This document shows, one piece after another, positions 22,995-32,723 of a stretch of DNA of 64,000 nucleotides; position 1 is the stretch's first letter, and each line of letters starts with the position of its first letter. The stretch lies in the NCBI RefSeq assembly GCF_002104995.1, contig NW_024468270.1, positions 62,001 to 126,000 of the forward strand, read 5' to 3'. The position numbers and the translations under genes are program-made. Source of the DNA: Linderina pennispora. Taxonomy: Eukaryota > Kickxellomycota > Kickxellomycetes > Kickxellales > Kickxellaceae. The notes beneath the pieces were generated by a model, which worked only from the letters and a program-made list of their open reading frames with translations, had not been told where the DNA came from and made no database searches.

Positions 22995-23149
22995 CACGGC
23001 AAACCGGTCATTTGAACGTGTCAGGATGGTTGTTGGTGCAATGTCGATCATGGACATTTCCCATCTTGGTGGCCTGCTCAGCGCAGGCGCTTCAGCGCTG
23101 GCTCGCTGCTGCTGGCTGCAGAATCGCCTGCTGCTGCACGCCTCTTGCG

Positions 23150-25292
23150 CGCCCTCTTTGTTGCCGGAGTGGTGCCAGAAGCATCGGTAGCAATGGCCAT
23201 AGAAGCGACGGAACCGTTCAGGAATACTGCCTGAACCACAGAGTGACTAGAAAACGAGTCTGAAGTTTAGAACTGCTGCGAGGACGCGGTTCAAGAGTCC
23301 GAGACAAATAGGCCCGCCTGTATTGTGCCATAGCATGCTTACATGACTCGCTTGTACAGCGGAGAAGGCCATGGCACTTCACAGTTGGGTTCTTCGATCT
23401 CTGGTAGGGCCGCGGGTTGGGAACATGACCGGAATGTCTGCAGCGACTTTTCGCAGCAGAACGGGCACATCGACGATGTCCGGAATTCGTCGATCAGATA
23501 GACTTCAAAGTCCATGGTGCTTGAACTTGTCGCGCCATCCCTTGCCACGAATCGGCGCATGGTGTCGGGCCATCGGCGCACTCCAATTGCCCATGATCAG
23601 CACTGGGTCTGGACCGAACTTGCTCCGGAGTTTCGCGGCAAGCCTGTGGTCTGCACGGGCCTGGTTCATGAATGAATCAAGGCGCAGCTTGCGGTGAAGC
23701 GGGTACACCTTGGGACTGGATCCCGACACTCCGGATGGGCCTTTCCAGCGCCTCTGGATGCTGCTTGTTTGACTTAGTGGGCTGCTGCTCTGGTAACCTT
23801 TCGCGCTGTCATCGTGCTGGCATAAAATGGTGCTAGGACACACCGCACAGATGCACAGGCAGGCAACGTAGGCACGGAATTTTGCTGGGCTAAGGGTCCT
23901 GGCAGCAGTGCTTGGAAAGCTCTGCCTCTGCTCTGCGGACAGCATCTTCTAGGGACTTGATCCTTTGTAGCCCAGTGAATCCTGTCATAGTGGCGCAGCT
24001 TGAGCTCCTTATTGTCGCTGCTGTCGTGTGTAGCGGTAGAGCATTCTTTTCACCCTTCTTTCCCATTGCTGCTATTTTCGTGCATCATGTATAGCAGTGA
24101 ATCGCCCCGACCTGGATCGATGAATACACAGCGGCCTTTCAGATTCTGCAGCTCTGGCTGTGGGATCTGGTGGATATAGCGACAGTCAGCTATAGTCATT
24201 GCCTTCCCACAGCACCACCTCCTGCAACATCGCCTGTAGCATTGCCTCCCACAGCATCGCCTCCTGCAGCATTGCCTCCCGCAGCATGCCTCCTGCAGCA
24301 TCGCCTCCCGCAGCATCAGCATCTACTGCACCATCAGCCTTAGATACCTTGTCTTGCAACAAAATGCATATCGTTACACCATCTGTTGTTGCCATTCCGT
24401 GGAATTCTCTATCACCATGCGCCTTAAATGGCTTTGATGTTAGATCTGCGACCTGGCCCCACACATCCCACACAGATTGTGTGATCCCTTGGACCGGGTC
24501 GTGTGCACAGACTGGGGGTGCTGGTGCATATGCATTGTTAAGTGCTGCAACAGTGTCTGCTGCTGCCGCCAATGCAGCAGCAAGTGAATCAGCCGCTACT
24601 GCTGCAGTTGCTGCAGTGGCCTCTGTTGCATCCGATGGCATCTTCGCTGCTTCACATGCAGCCTTCTTGGCCAATTTTTCACCTTTTCTGCTGCTTTCCT
24701 TGCCTCTGTTGCCTTTGCTGCGTTGATCTTGGTAACCTGCTCGCTGTGTTTTCGAAATAAACACCTGCTTGATTATTTGCTTGTCTAAGCACACATGGCC
24801 TGGGATCCTATGATGTCCGCAGAGGCAAGCATTGAGGGAGGAGACTTGCCAAGCTTACTCATTCTCGATAAGCTGGCATAGACGAATATATGCACGCAGA
24901 TGCTGAAGTGGATTTACCTTGGCAATCGTAGTATCGGCTGTCTTTGGCGAATCTGTACTTGGCATCATAGGCATTAAGGACTGGTGCCAGCTTGTTGTAG
25001 ATTGCAAGCATCGGTGGGGTGAGCACACTGAGATCAGGGTGCCTAGAGGCAACTGCCTGGCGGAGCTTCTGTGCAGGTGTATAAATATACACTTGACATG
25101 CATTATTGAACTCAGCCTTAGGACACATTGCCCATTGCTACTGTGCAGTGTGTTTTTGCGGCTGCGAATATCAATCAATTTGGCCAGAATCCGCTGTAGA
25201 CAAGTGCCATAGTGCAACGCAATGTTGTTCTTGTATGCTGTCATCAGCTCGGTATCCACGTATGTCGCTACCTGATTCATGTTCGCATACAT
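23150..25292 (-). pseudogene. Fanzor (eukaryotic TnpB-like RNA-guided nuclease) relic
   Basis: Minus-strand homology to Fanzor1 runs the full expected length of about 650 residues, in several frames. The N-terminal part has ATYVDTELMTAYKNNIALHY, then VYIYTPAQKLRQAV and DLSVLTPPMLAIYNKLAPVL. The middle has REFHGMATTDGVTI and the RuvC-I strand CVFIDPGRGDSLLYMMHE (Asp at 24116-24118 kept). The late part has LRSKFGPDPVLIMGNWSAP, HHAPIRGKGWR, then EVYLIDEFRTSSMCPFC with a zinc-ribbon CPxC. The RuvC-III helix reads LLNRVLAAVLNF at about 23262-23297, where the family has NRD; Asp to Val (23283-23285) removes a catalytic residue. Frameshifts, an Ala-rich expansion near 24190-24330 and a stop after NFRLVF confirm inactivity. 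Some breaks could be introns. Such genes ride in DNA transposons. Confidence 0.75.
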
Positions 25293-26489
25293 CCATGTAG
25301 CTCAATATCGCCATTATGCAATAGATAATCATAGATATGATATCTAATTACATCACTGAAATCTGCGGTTAACAGTTTCGGACCTGTCCATCCGGTTAAC
25401 GAAATCCTCGGCAGATATGGCCGTCTTTGCTTTCAGATTGTGATAAATAAACAAATAAATGGAATGAAAAACCCTTTTTTACCAAATGTTGCAGGGTCAA
25501 AAGCTGTTAACCTTCAGAGGGTCCAGTAGTTATGAGCTTTATGGAATGAATCAAATGGAAAATTTGCTGAGGAGAAAAAGGAGAGGATGGGGCCGTTCCG
25601 GGCCCACAAAGTTTATACAGGTGGGGATTTGGATCTGGCACATGGTGACGGAATGGGCATAGGGTTTGCCCGGAATATGTCAAACAAAAGCATCCATCTT
25701 CAGCTAGTTGATGGAGTAATATCCATCGTGCAAGCATGTATGTCATGCTCTTTGATGATATTGACGCTGTGTACAAATTGCTCTATGGCGAGGCAACATT
25801 GAATCACGGAAGCCAATACCACCAAGTGATGTCTTTATGACAGTAGTGCTGCGAGTAATATTCATTTGAGAAATTCAATAGGCAAGTAAGAAGAGAAATG
25901 ATGCTGTTCAGCTTTCGCTGTATTGCGTATGCATAGCATTAAGAACTTTTTATTAATAATGATCTGGCTTGTCATGGTTCTTGGGGCCCTTAGCACTGAT
26001 ACAGACTCTTGAATCAGTCTATACAGACTGGGATCCATTGTGGCCCAAATACTACTGCTTACACATGTTCATAAGACAAATTAATTTATAAAATAAACCC
26101 ACAAATATTGCATGACCGCTAAAAGAGCTATATGGCCTCATTCAATAGATGCTCATAGATAAATATCCTAAGAGTGTTGCGACAGTCCGGTGATGACCAC
26201 CATGATGACGCCATGGAAGTTATCAGGCTGACCGACAATGAGAGCAGCTCTTGCGACTGAACCAATGGAGATATCTAGTAGGAGACCAGTGACCACTACA
26301 ATAACAACTTATCACCCTGGTTTCACCGATGAGGTCAGATACCAGCACAAGATCAAAAAGGAGTTTACGGAGCAAGCCACCTAAACCTGTGTTGAAGCTT
26401 AAGAGTTTTATTTTTATTAACCAATTAAATAGTTTCTAGCGGACGGTCGGACACTTTTTAGGACTATAAAGTTTTATATAAAGGTAAAG
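25293..26489. other. AT-rich gene-poor stretch after Fanzor relic
   Basis: I see no gene. The 5' flank of the Fanzor relic probably lies here, but I found no inverted copy of the 22.9-kb repeat that would mark the other end of a transposon. Confidence 0.45.
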
Positions 26490-27250
26490 ATTCAGCCATC
26501 AGTCATTAGTTGTGTACCAAACTGGATTCAGAATCCGGGCTGGTCACGCTATCAGGGATGCGGCGCATTTGGCTGAGATATGATGGCACACAGCACATCC
26601 CAGTGGTATATGGGCAGCTATACGTGCTTTTGCTCTTCCTAATAATGGTGAGGAAGACACTTTAAGAAGTCAGAGGCAGGAATGAAAGAGAATAGTGCGA
26701 AGGCAGAGTCGTTAGGCGTACCTGCTGCTTTCCAGCTTATTGGACAACCATGGCGCCCACTCTGCGGCAGTCCTAGGTGCAATGCATGTGCCTTGTTGGA
26801 GTACACCTTTCTTCGGTTGCTGGACACACTCACTGAGCATGGACCCAGCCCCTGCCACATTCCCGGGAAAACGTGCACCATTTCGCTTAGGGGCAATCAA
26901 GTGAGTTATGATGCGCTCCCTGCGATACTCTCATATGAAGCTAGCACTAGTGCGCACCACGTAGACACCATGCCTTGCCACACAGAGCAGCAATACCAGG
27001 TAGACTATTCATGGGATAGATGATAACAAAAATAGGACTCAACGCAGACTGCTTCTCATGGCAAAATGAGATTACCTATTGACACATTCCCTAATGCAAG
27101 CAGCATACGAATTCCAAACACCATCCATATCAGCATGGAATCAAATGCGGCTATAGGAGACATCAATGCAGCAAGTGGCAGTAATACAATGTGTAACCGC
27201 ATATTCCTGTATGAAAATATTTTCCCGAAATTCAGTGAAAAATGATTATT

Positions 27251-27322
27251 GGTTCTGTGGTCTAGCGGTATGATTCTCGCTTAGGGTGCGAGAGGTCCCG
27301 GGTTCAATCCCCGGCAGAGCCC
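27251..27322 (+). tRNA. tRNA-Pro (AGG)
   Basis: Complete cloverleaf: acceptor GGTTCTG/CAGAGCC, anticodon stem CTCGC/GCGAG with loop TTAGGGT (anticodon AGG), and T-arm GGTTCAATCC. No intron. The reverse copy in arm B has the same anticodon. Confidence 0.93.
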
Positions 27323-27454
27323 CATTCTTTTGCACCAGCTCATTTCGTTGTAGGGCTTTTTTGCTGGAATAGACGCTGGCTATGCAAAAAAACAGGCACA
27401 GCTGCGCTTGACTCCCGTCATATCGAAACTAGGGATAGCAAAAAAGGAGATCCT

Positions 27455-27526
27455 GCCTTCTGCCAGAATCGAACTGGCGACCTTCTGCTTACTAGGCAGA
27501 CGCTCTGCCAACTGAGCCAAGAAGGC
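27455..27526 (-). tRNA. tRNA-Thr (AGT)
   Basis: Acceptor GCCTTCT/AGAAGGC, D-arm GCTCAGTTGGCAGAGC, anticodon loop CTAGTAA (anticodon AGT) and T-loop TTCGATT. No intron. The copy at 41368 appears identical. Confidence 0.94.
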
Positions 27527-27591
27527 ATCCTATTTGCTGTGCTTTTGGGAAATTGAGATGTATAAAATAATATGGATACTGTGCTCCATAG

Positions 27592-27689
27592 TTTGGTGAT
27601 ATGAAGTAAGAGTCGAGCCAATCTGTCCAAAGTGAAAGCTATACCTGAATGGAACTGGTGAGGGTGGAGAGGAGCAAAAAATAACCAAA
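27592..27689. repeat. 98-bp segment with inverted ends, orientation 1
   Basis: Bounded by TTTGGT and ACCAAA. The same 98-bp length is found at 41205-41302 in arm B. Relative to its duplicated flanks the segment is flipped there: the arms are inverted, but this segment has the same orientation in both. Confidence 0.7.
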
Positions 27690-28493
27690 GTATTCTCAAT
27701 GTCTCCAATCCGTGTAATTTGCGTCAGCTATTCTGCATTCCTCATACTGCATGCTGTGCAGCTCCTGTACCTCAATTGAACCATGCAAGTAGTGATGGTT
27801 CATTAGCCATTCGGCCATCCCCATTAATGATTCTTACCCACGCTTCTCACTGTTCCAAAGATAGTTTCAAATCCCCTTTGTTCTGCCTTAATTGTCAGCT
27901 CACACATTGCATTTGTGGTGGACTATGCAGCTTAATGCACGCATGTAGACTGCTTGCCAATTGTTCTATTCTTGATTTATACCTGTTCGCTTCAGAACGT
28001 ACGCTGTGCATATTGGCGGTGTTTGGCCGAGTGATTGACAATGGCAATTATTGTATGGCTATGCATCCTACTCCTCCCTCTTTGCATTCAAGAACATGAG
28101 CTCGGTGTTTGACCAATCATTAGCATATGAACTGGCAGGCTAAAATAAGCAGATTATCAGTCCACCTAACATGCAGCCTCACGCTGATGGCCATGGGCTG
28201 CTTGCATAAAAGGCTTCTTTCTAGTAAGGACGCTGATTGCTGACCAATACATATTCTTTTCGGCTTTTAGGAAATCATGTTCATCCTCCGGGAACCGCAG
28301 AGCGACGTTTAGCCACATTAGATTTGAGTACTATATTTAGCTCAACTCTTACGCTTACTTATTCTACCATTTCACTCCTCTCCCTTCTCGCTCAACGTAT
28401 TCATTCTCTTCCCAACCCGTTTGAATTTTTATATCTATTGTATTACTATTTTTTAACATAATTTGTTACCTGAAAAAGGAAACTTTCCGAACA

Positions 28494-29812
28494 ATGTCTG
28501 CTACTCTGGCACTCATCAAAAGGGCACCAAATTTGTCGGTTGAGGACAGGATAAAGGTATTAGCCTTGTATTTGTAGACGGCTGCGTTCATTGAACGTAG
28601 AATCATATATACCTTATAACAGACTATGCTCAGTTGTGATGGTTTTGGATGAGTATACCTTTGAGGCTCATAGCGGACTTTTGTGCCGTCTGCTATATCC
28701 GCATTGATAATCTTCTTGGTATCTGTTTTCACTTATCCGCCACTGTTTATTATAGGGTATTGCTGACCTCGGGAAAACGCTTGAGCCGGTTGGAGTGACG
28801 GACACTGTGACCATTGCAGTTTCTGCCTCGCTCTACGGCGTGACCTGGGCTGCTGGTACTCTACGCCCTCATTCACCGAAACTACAGACCAATCCGCGCC
28901 AAAAATATGCCTCTGACCACTGTGATGTATATTGCGTGTATTGTGTGGTTTCTAGGCGATATTGCAACCAACGGTCTCGTCTACAACGTCGGTGTATGGA
29001 GCAAGTGCAAACTGTGGGTCATCTGGTTCCGTGACCTGGGCGGCTATCTGTACTCGTCCATTGTACTGCTGCGTGCCCACGCGCTCAACCGCATCTTCAT
29101 CCAGCGCAAGAGCTTTACTGGCTGGGCATACTATATGCCAATCGTCATCCTTGCCGCTGCACTACTGATCTTTTGTCTAACGGTCCAGCTAATAAGTGAT
29201 GAGCTCACTGTCTCGTACCTCCCGAAACTGGAGATTTGCCACTATGTGGAAGGGTTCAAGTGGGGGAGCTTGGCGCTGCTCTGGCTGGTGTGGTTTGTGT
29301 CACTCTTTTACTACATCAAGATTCGCCATATCCAGACTGCGTTTAACGAATTTCGTGAGTCGTTGATTGTCTTCCTCCTTGCCTTTGCAACACTGTTTCA
29401 GACTTCGCTGCTACACAGCATAGTTCCCACATACCCTCTCAATAGGGCTATCCGCACGGTGTCAACTTTCTTGGATGTTGCATGCGGTGTCACAAGTATT
29501 TGGGTCATTCTGGCCTACCCGGTTTTCAAGTGTATTTTCTACCGCGAGAAATACGAGCACGAATGGCTTGCTAAGCTCGCCCGCGATGGTCTGCAGCGCG
29601 AATACCAGATCGAAAGCAGCCGTACAGCAATGTCGTCCGACTATGTGAAGATGGGAAATATCCGCTATCCTACAAATATGAGTACTAACAATCTGACATA
29701 TGCTTCTGCTAACCAAGCCCGACAAGATTCAATTTCAGGGCTGGGATATCTCTTATTATTCTCGTTATGCTTCATAATGTATAGTAATGAAGGGTTTATT
29801 GAAGCATGCTAG
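28494..29812 (+). pseudogene. Seven-transmembrane receptor gene, arm A copy, one frameshift
   Basis: Exon 1 is 28494-28556 (MSATLALIKRAPNLSVEDRI). A 199-nt intron (28557-28755) follows, then exon 2 from 28756 (GIADLGKTLEPVG). TM1 is interrupted by one extra C at 28844-28845 (GTGACCTGGG against GTGACTGGG in the arm B copy). From RPIRAKN onward the frame is open for about 300 residues: TM2 with LGDIATNG, TM3 KLWVIWFRD, TM4 GWAYYMPIV, TM5 GSLALLWLVW, TM6, PTYPLN, TM7 and CIFYREKYEHEWL. The C-terminal tail differs from arm B. The extra C may be an error; otherwise the copy is non-functional. Exons, introns and flanks mirror the arm B gene. Ligand unknown. Confidence 0.8.
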
Positions 29813-31184
29813 TTACAGTAACCAGAAACTTAAATGAATCCACGTAGCTATTTTGTACAGGCTTGCATTGTGGCATTAATCTAGAGACGCTCTATATTAC
29901 ACACCAATAGAAATAATCAAGTTGTGTATAATGGTAATCTCATAAATTTATTTTATGTGGCCATCTACGATACCTTTGCATGAAACATGAGTATATGGCA
30001 TTTGTATTTTGTCCTTATTTAATGCGAATACCTTCTGGCATCCAAAACGGAGATGTCCGATGATATTATCACATTGGTGACAACAGCTACTCTTTTCGCA
30101 AAAAGGTGTTACACAGGTAGTGCTTTGCTGAAATTCCCCTTATGCACTTTATTTATTGCTCTACATATCCACTACGAATCGTCTGCCCTTGAAAGACGAG
30201 CAACTACAGTAGCAAACCGTAATATGCGCATGTTGTTCTCCATTTTTTCATTGGAGAGCTCTTGCCAACGCTTCGACAAGGTGCATTGGAGCTCGGCATC
30301 CCTTTTAATGAACTCGGAACTGTCGATGCTTTGCTGCACATAGTCTGTGAGGTTCAGCCTGTACTCGTTCTGGAAGTCAGCTTGGATCCTGAAACTCCTT
30401 TGTGATGAATCTCCATCAAATGTCTAATTATCGCATCGTAGACGAGCACATGGTTTCTGCTCATGCATTCCCTTGCCTGTCCGGTTGTCTTGGCATGATT
30501 CGACGGTGCTCAGTTTACCTGGTGAGAATCGTTTCTCCTTTTGAGCTCATTTGGAAGGGGTGCCTTGACTTTGCCTGCCACCAGAACGCTCTCTTGTTCG
30601 ATAGGATGGCGACCCTTCATCTGCTCTTGCGATTTGGCAAGCTGGTGTGGCTATTCCTAACCTACCCTTCATAGCCATTGCTTGTGCCGCTGCACGCTGG
30701 TCCTGCCTCGCGAGTGCTGCTGGCCGACGACTGCCAGCCATCAGCGCTGTTCTTGGGTGGCTCTGGTGGTCTGTATGTCGAAAAGCGTTACACCTCGCTG
30801 CAGCGCTTTCGTCATAGTCGATGGCCCGTCTGTATAAGTGCAGTGATGTTTGGCTTGACATTCTTATCGGTATTTAGAAATGATTCAACGACACTGAAGC
30901 GAAAACACGTATATACTTCTCCCACAGCTTGCTCGTATGTGCCAAGGGTATTTCCACACAAGCCACAGGGAGTGGCCGATGCGTGGCTCTAGTCCTGAAC
31001 AATATATTGCGAAAGTCCTCATTTGCACCTAACCCTGGAGCTGTACAGCTTTCAGCGGGTTAGGGAAGACCGAACAAAACGAGAGGATGCTGATATGCAA
31101 CCAATACGCACGCACGCATACCGCAGTAGATGGATTCAGCTCCGTTGCTAGCGAGATCAAAAAGAAAGCAAAAAGTAAAAGGAA
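29813..31184. other. Gene-poor stretch with one decayed coding-like segment
   Basis: On the minus strand about 30172-30420 is open for roughly 80 codons (IQADFQNEYRLNLTDYVQQS, then LSKRWQELSNEKMENN). Stops lie on both sides and I do not recognise the family. The rest is featureless. Upstream (30420-30860) the frames are Arg/Ser-rich and broken. Confidence 0.35.
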
Positions 31185-31256
31185 GGTTCCACCGAGATTC
31201 GAACTCGGGTTGGCGGAATCAGAATCCGCAGTGATAACCGGCTACACTATGGAACC
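31185..31256 (-). tRNA. tRNA-Gln (CTG), copy 1
   Basis: Acceptor GGTTCCA/TGGAACC, anticodon stem GCGGA/TCCGC with loop TTCTGAT (anticodon CTG) and T-loop TTCGAAT. It is identical to the copy at 58365-58436. An LTR-like palindrome begins 17 bp upstream of its 5' end. Confidence 0.94.
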
Positions 31257-31273
31257 AATCCACATTCTGAAAG

Positions 31274-32719
31274 TGTCATGTCGTAATCGGTCCACGGTTG
31301 GACCACGACAATGGTTACACATCAAGGGGTTTTATTTGTCTTCCTTTTTTTCTTTTACTTCTCTTCTCTTCTTCGTCACATGCCGCTGTTCCGCTATCAG
31401 GACGGACTGCCCCTGACTATCGCCGGTCAAGTTGTCGCCCACGAATGGATTCGCGGCGATGTACCTGGCTCGCGACGTCCACCAACAGATGGCCGCTGAT
31501 GTGTATACATCGGGTCTATACGGAAATGGGAACACTGTCCCGTGGTCGCCCGGCAGCCGATAGCAGCAAGTAGCATACTCCGTTTGCCGAAGTCCATCCC
31601 GCCGAACGTGTATAAATACAGCCATGAGCAGTGAGCAACTTTTAGTTTTATTGTCTACTTTTTAGTATATGATCTCGTTAAGGAACAGTTCACTGAGTTA
31701 TATTTCTATTTAGTTTTCCAAAAGATAGTTAGGACCGTTACTGTCGAAGTAGTAGATTACCTCGCAGATTTCCACGAACGAGAGAAAAGAGCTTGGTAGT
31801 TTACTATTTCACTAGGATATCTGAATTTCCCGCGATTATTATTATTATTATTATCATTATTATTATTACCGTTTATTCACGGATATTCGATTCAAGCAAG
31901 ACCAACGACTACAATGTCCTTCATGACCGACCCAGACAGTGCTGGTGATCGACTCACTGATCAAGCCTCTCCTTCACCCCTTTTAAACACCACAAAAGTT
32001 TGGTGTTTAAAAGGGGTGAAGGAGAGGCTTGATCAGTGAGTCGATCACCAGCACTGTCTGGGTCGGTCATGAAGGACATTGTAGTCGTTGGTCTTGCTTG
32101 AATCGAATATCCGTGAATAAACGGTAATAATAATAATGATAATAATAATAATAATAATCGCGGGAAATTCAGATATCCTAGTGAAATAGTAAACTACCAA
32201 GCTCTTTTCTCTCGTTCGTGGAAATCTGCGAGGTAATCTACTACTTCGACGGTAACGGTCCTAACTATCTTTTGGAAAACTAAATAGAAATATAACTCAG
32301 TGAACTGTTCCTTAACGAGATCATATACTAAAAAGTAGACAATAAAACTAAAAGTTGCTCACTGCTCATGGCCGTATTTATACACGTTCGGCGGGATGGA
32401 CTTCGGCAAACGGAGTATGCTACTTGCTGCTATCGGCTGCCGGGCGACCACGGGACAGTGTTCCCACATCCGTATAGACCCGATGTATACACATCAGCGG
32501 CCATCTGTTGGTGGACGTCGCGAGCCAGGTACATCGCCGCGAATCCATTCGTGGGCGACAACTTGACCGGCGATAGTCAGGGGCAGTCCGTCCTGATAGC
32601 GGAACAGCGGCATGTGACGAAGAAGAGAAGAGAAGTAAAAGAAAAAAAGGAAGACAAATAAAACCCCTTGATGTGTAACCATTGTCGTGGTCCAACTGTG
32701 GACCGATTACGACATGACA
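31274..32719. mobile_element. 1446-bp LTR-like palindrome upstream of tRNA-Gln
   Basis: Two 719-bp arms are reverse complements, separated by an 8-nt spacer (31993-32000). There are no indels between arms and only about five substitutions. The element starts TGTCATG and ends CATGACA, flanked by a 4-bp direct repeat AAAG (31270-31273 and 32720-32723). Each arm looks like a retrotransposon 5' end: a hairpin GGTCCA/TGGACC near the terminus, a TATA box (GTATAAATAC, about 31610), a leader with an ATT microsatellite, then an ATG at 31914 opening a frame MSFMTDPDSAGDRLTDQASP that could be the start of gag. No pol is present. The structure suggests a tail-to-tail insertion product of a Ty3-like element. 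Confidence 0.65.
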
Positions 32720-32723
32720 AAAG

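Larger units (their letters stand above)
26490..29735. repeat. Inverted segmental duplication, arm A
   Basis: It pairs with arm B (about 39300-42416) in opposite orientation. Matching landmarks sum to a near-constant value (26490+42416, 27251+41642, 27526+41368, 28494+40434, all about 68900), so both arms keep the same order and spacing: degenerate sequence, tRNA-Pro, tRNA-Thr, a 98-bp segment, then a receptor gene. The sequence just after 26490 (TTCAGCCATCAGTCA) is found reversed at about 42416. Confidence 0.85.

Noticed and set aside
31040..31065. GGTTAGGG as a telomeric repeat
   Set aside because: It is a single occurrence, not an array, inside an internal region.
31838..31869. ATT trinucleotide run as an independent microsatellite feature
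   Set aside because: It lies inside both arms of the LTR-like palindrome and is part of that element's leader.
31274..32719. Pure assembly artefact (read folded back on itself)
   Set aside because: The arms differ at about five positions and the element is flanked by a 4-bp direct repeat at a Pol III-type target. I keep it as real but list long-read confirmation as needed.
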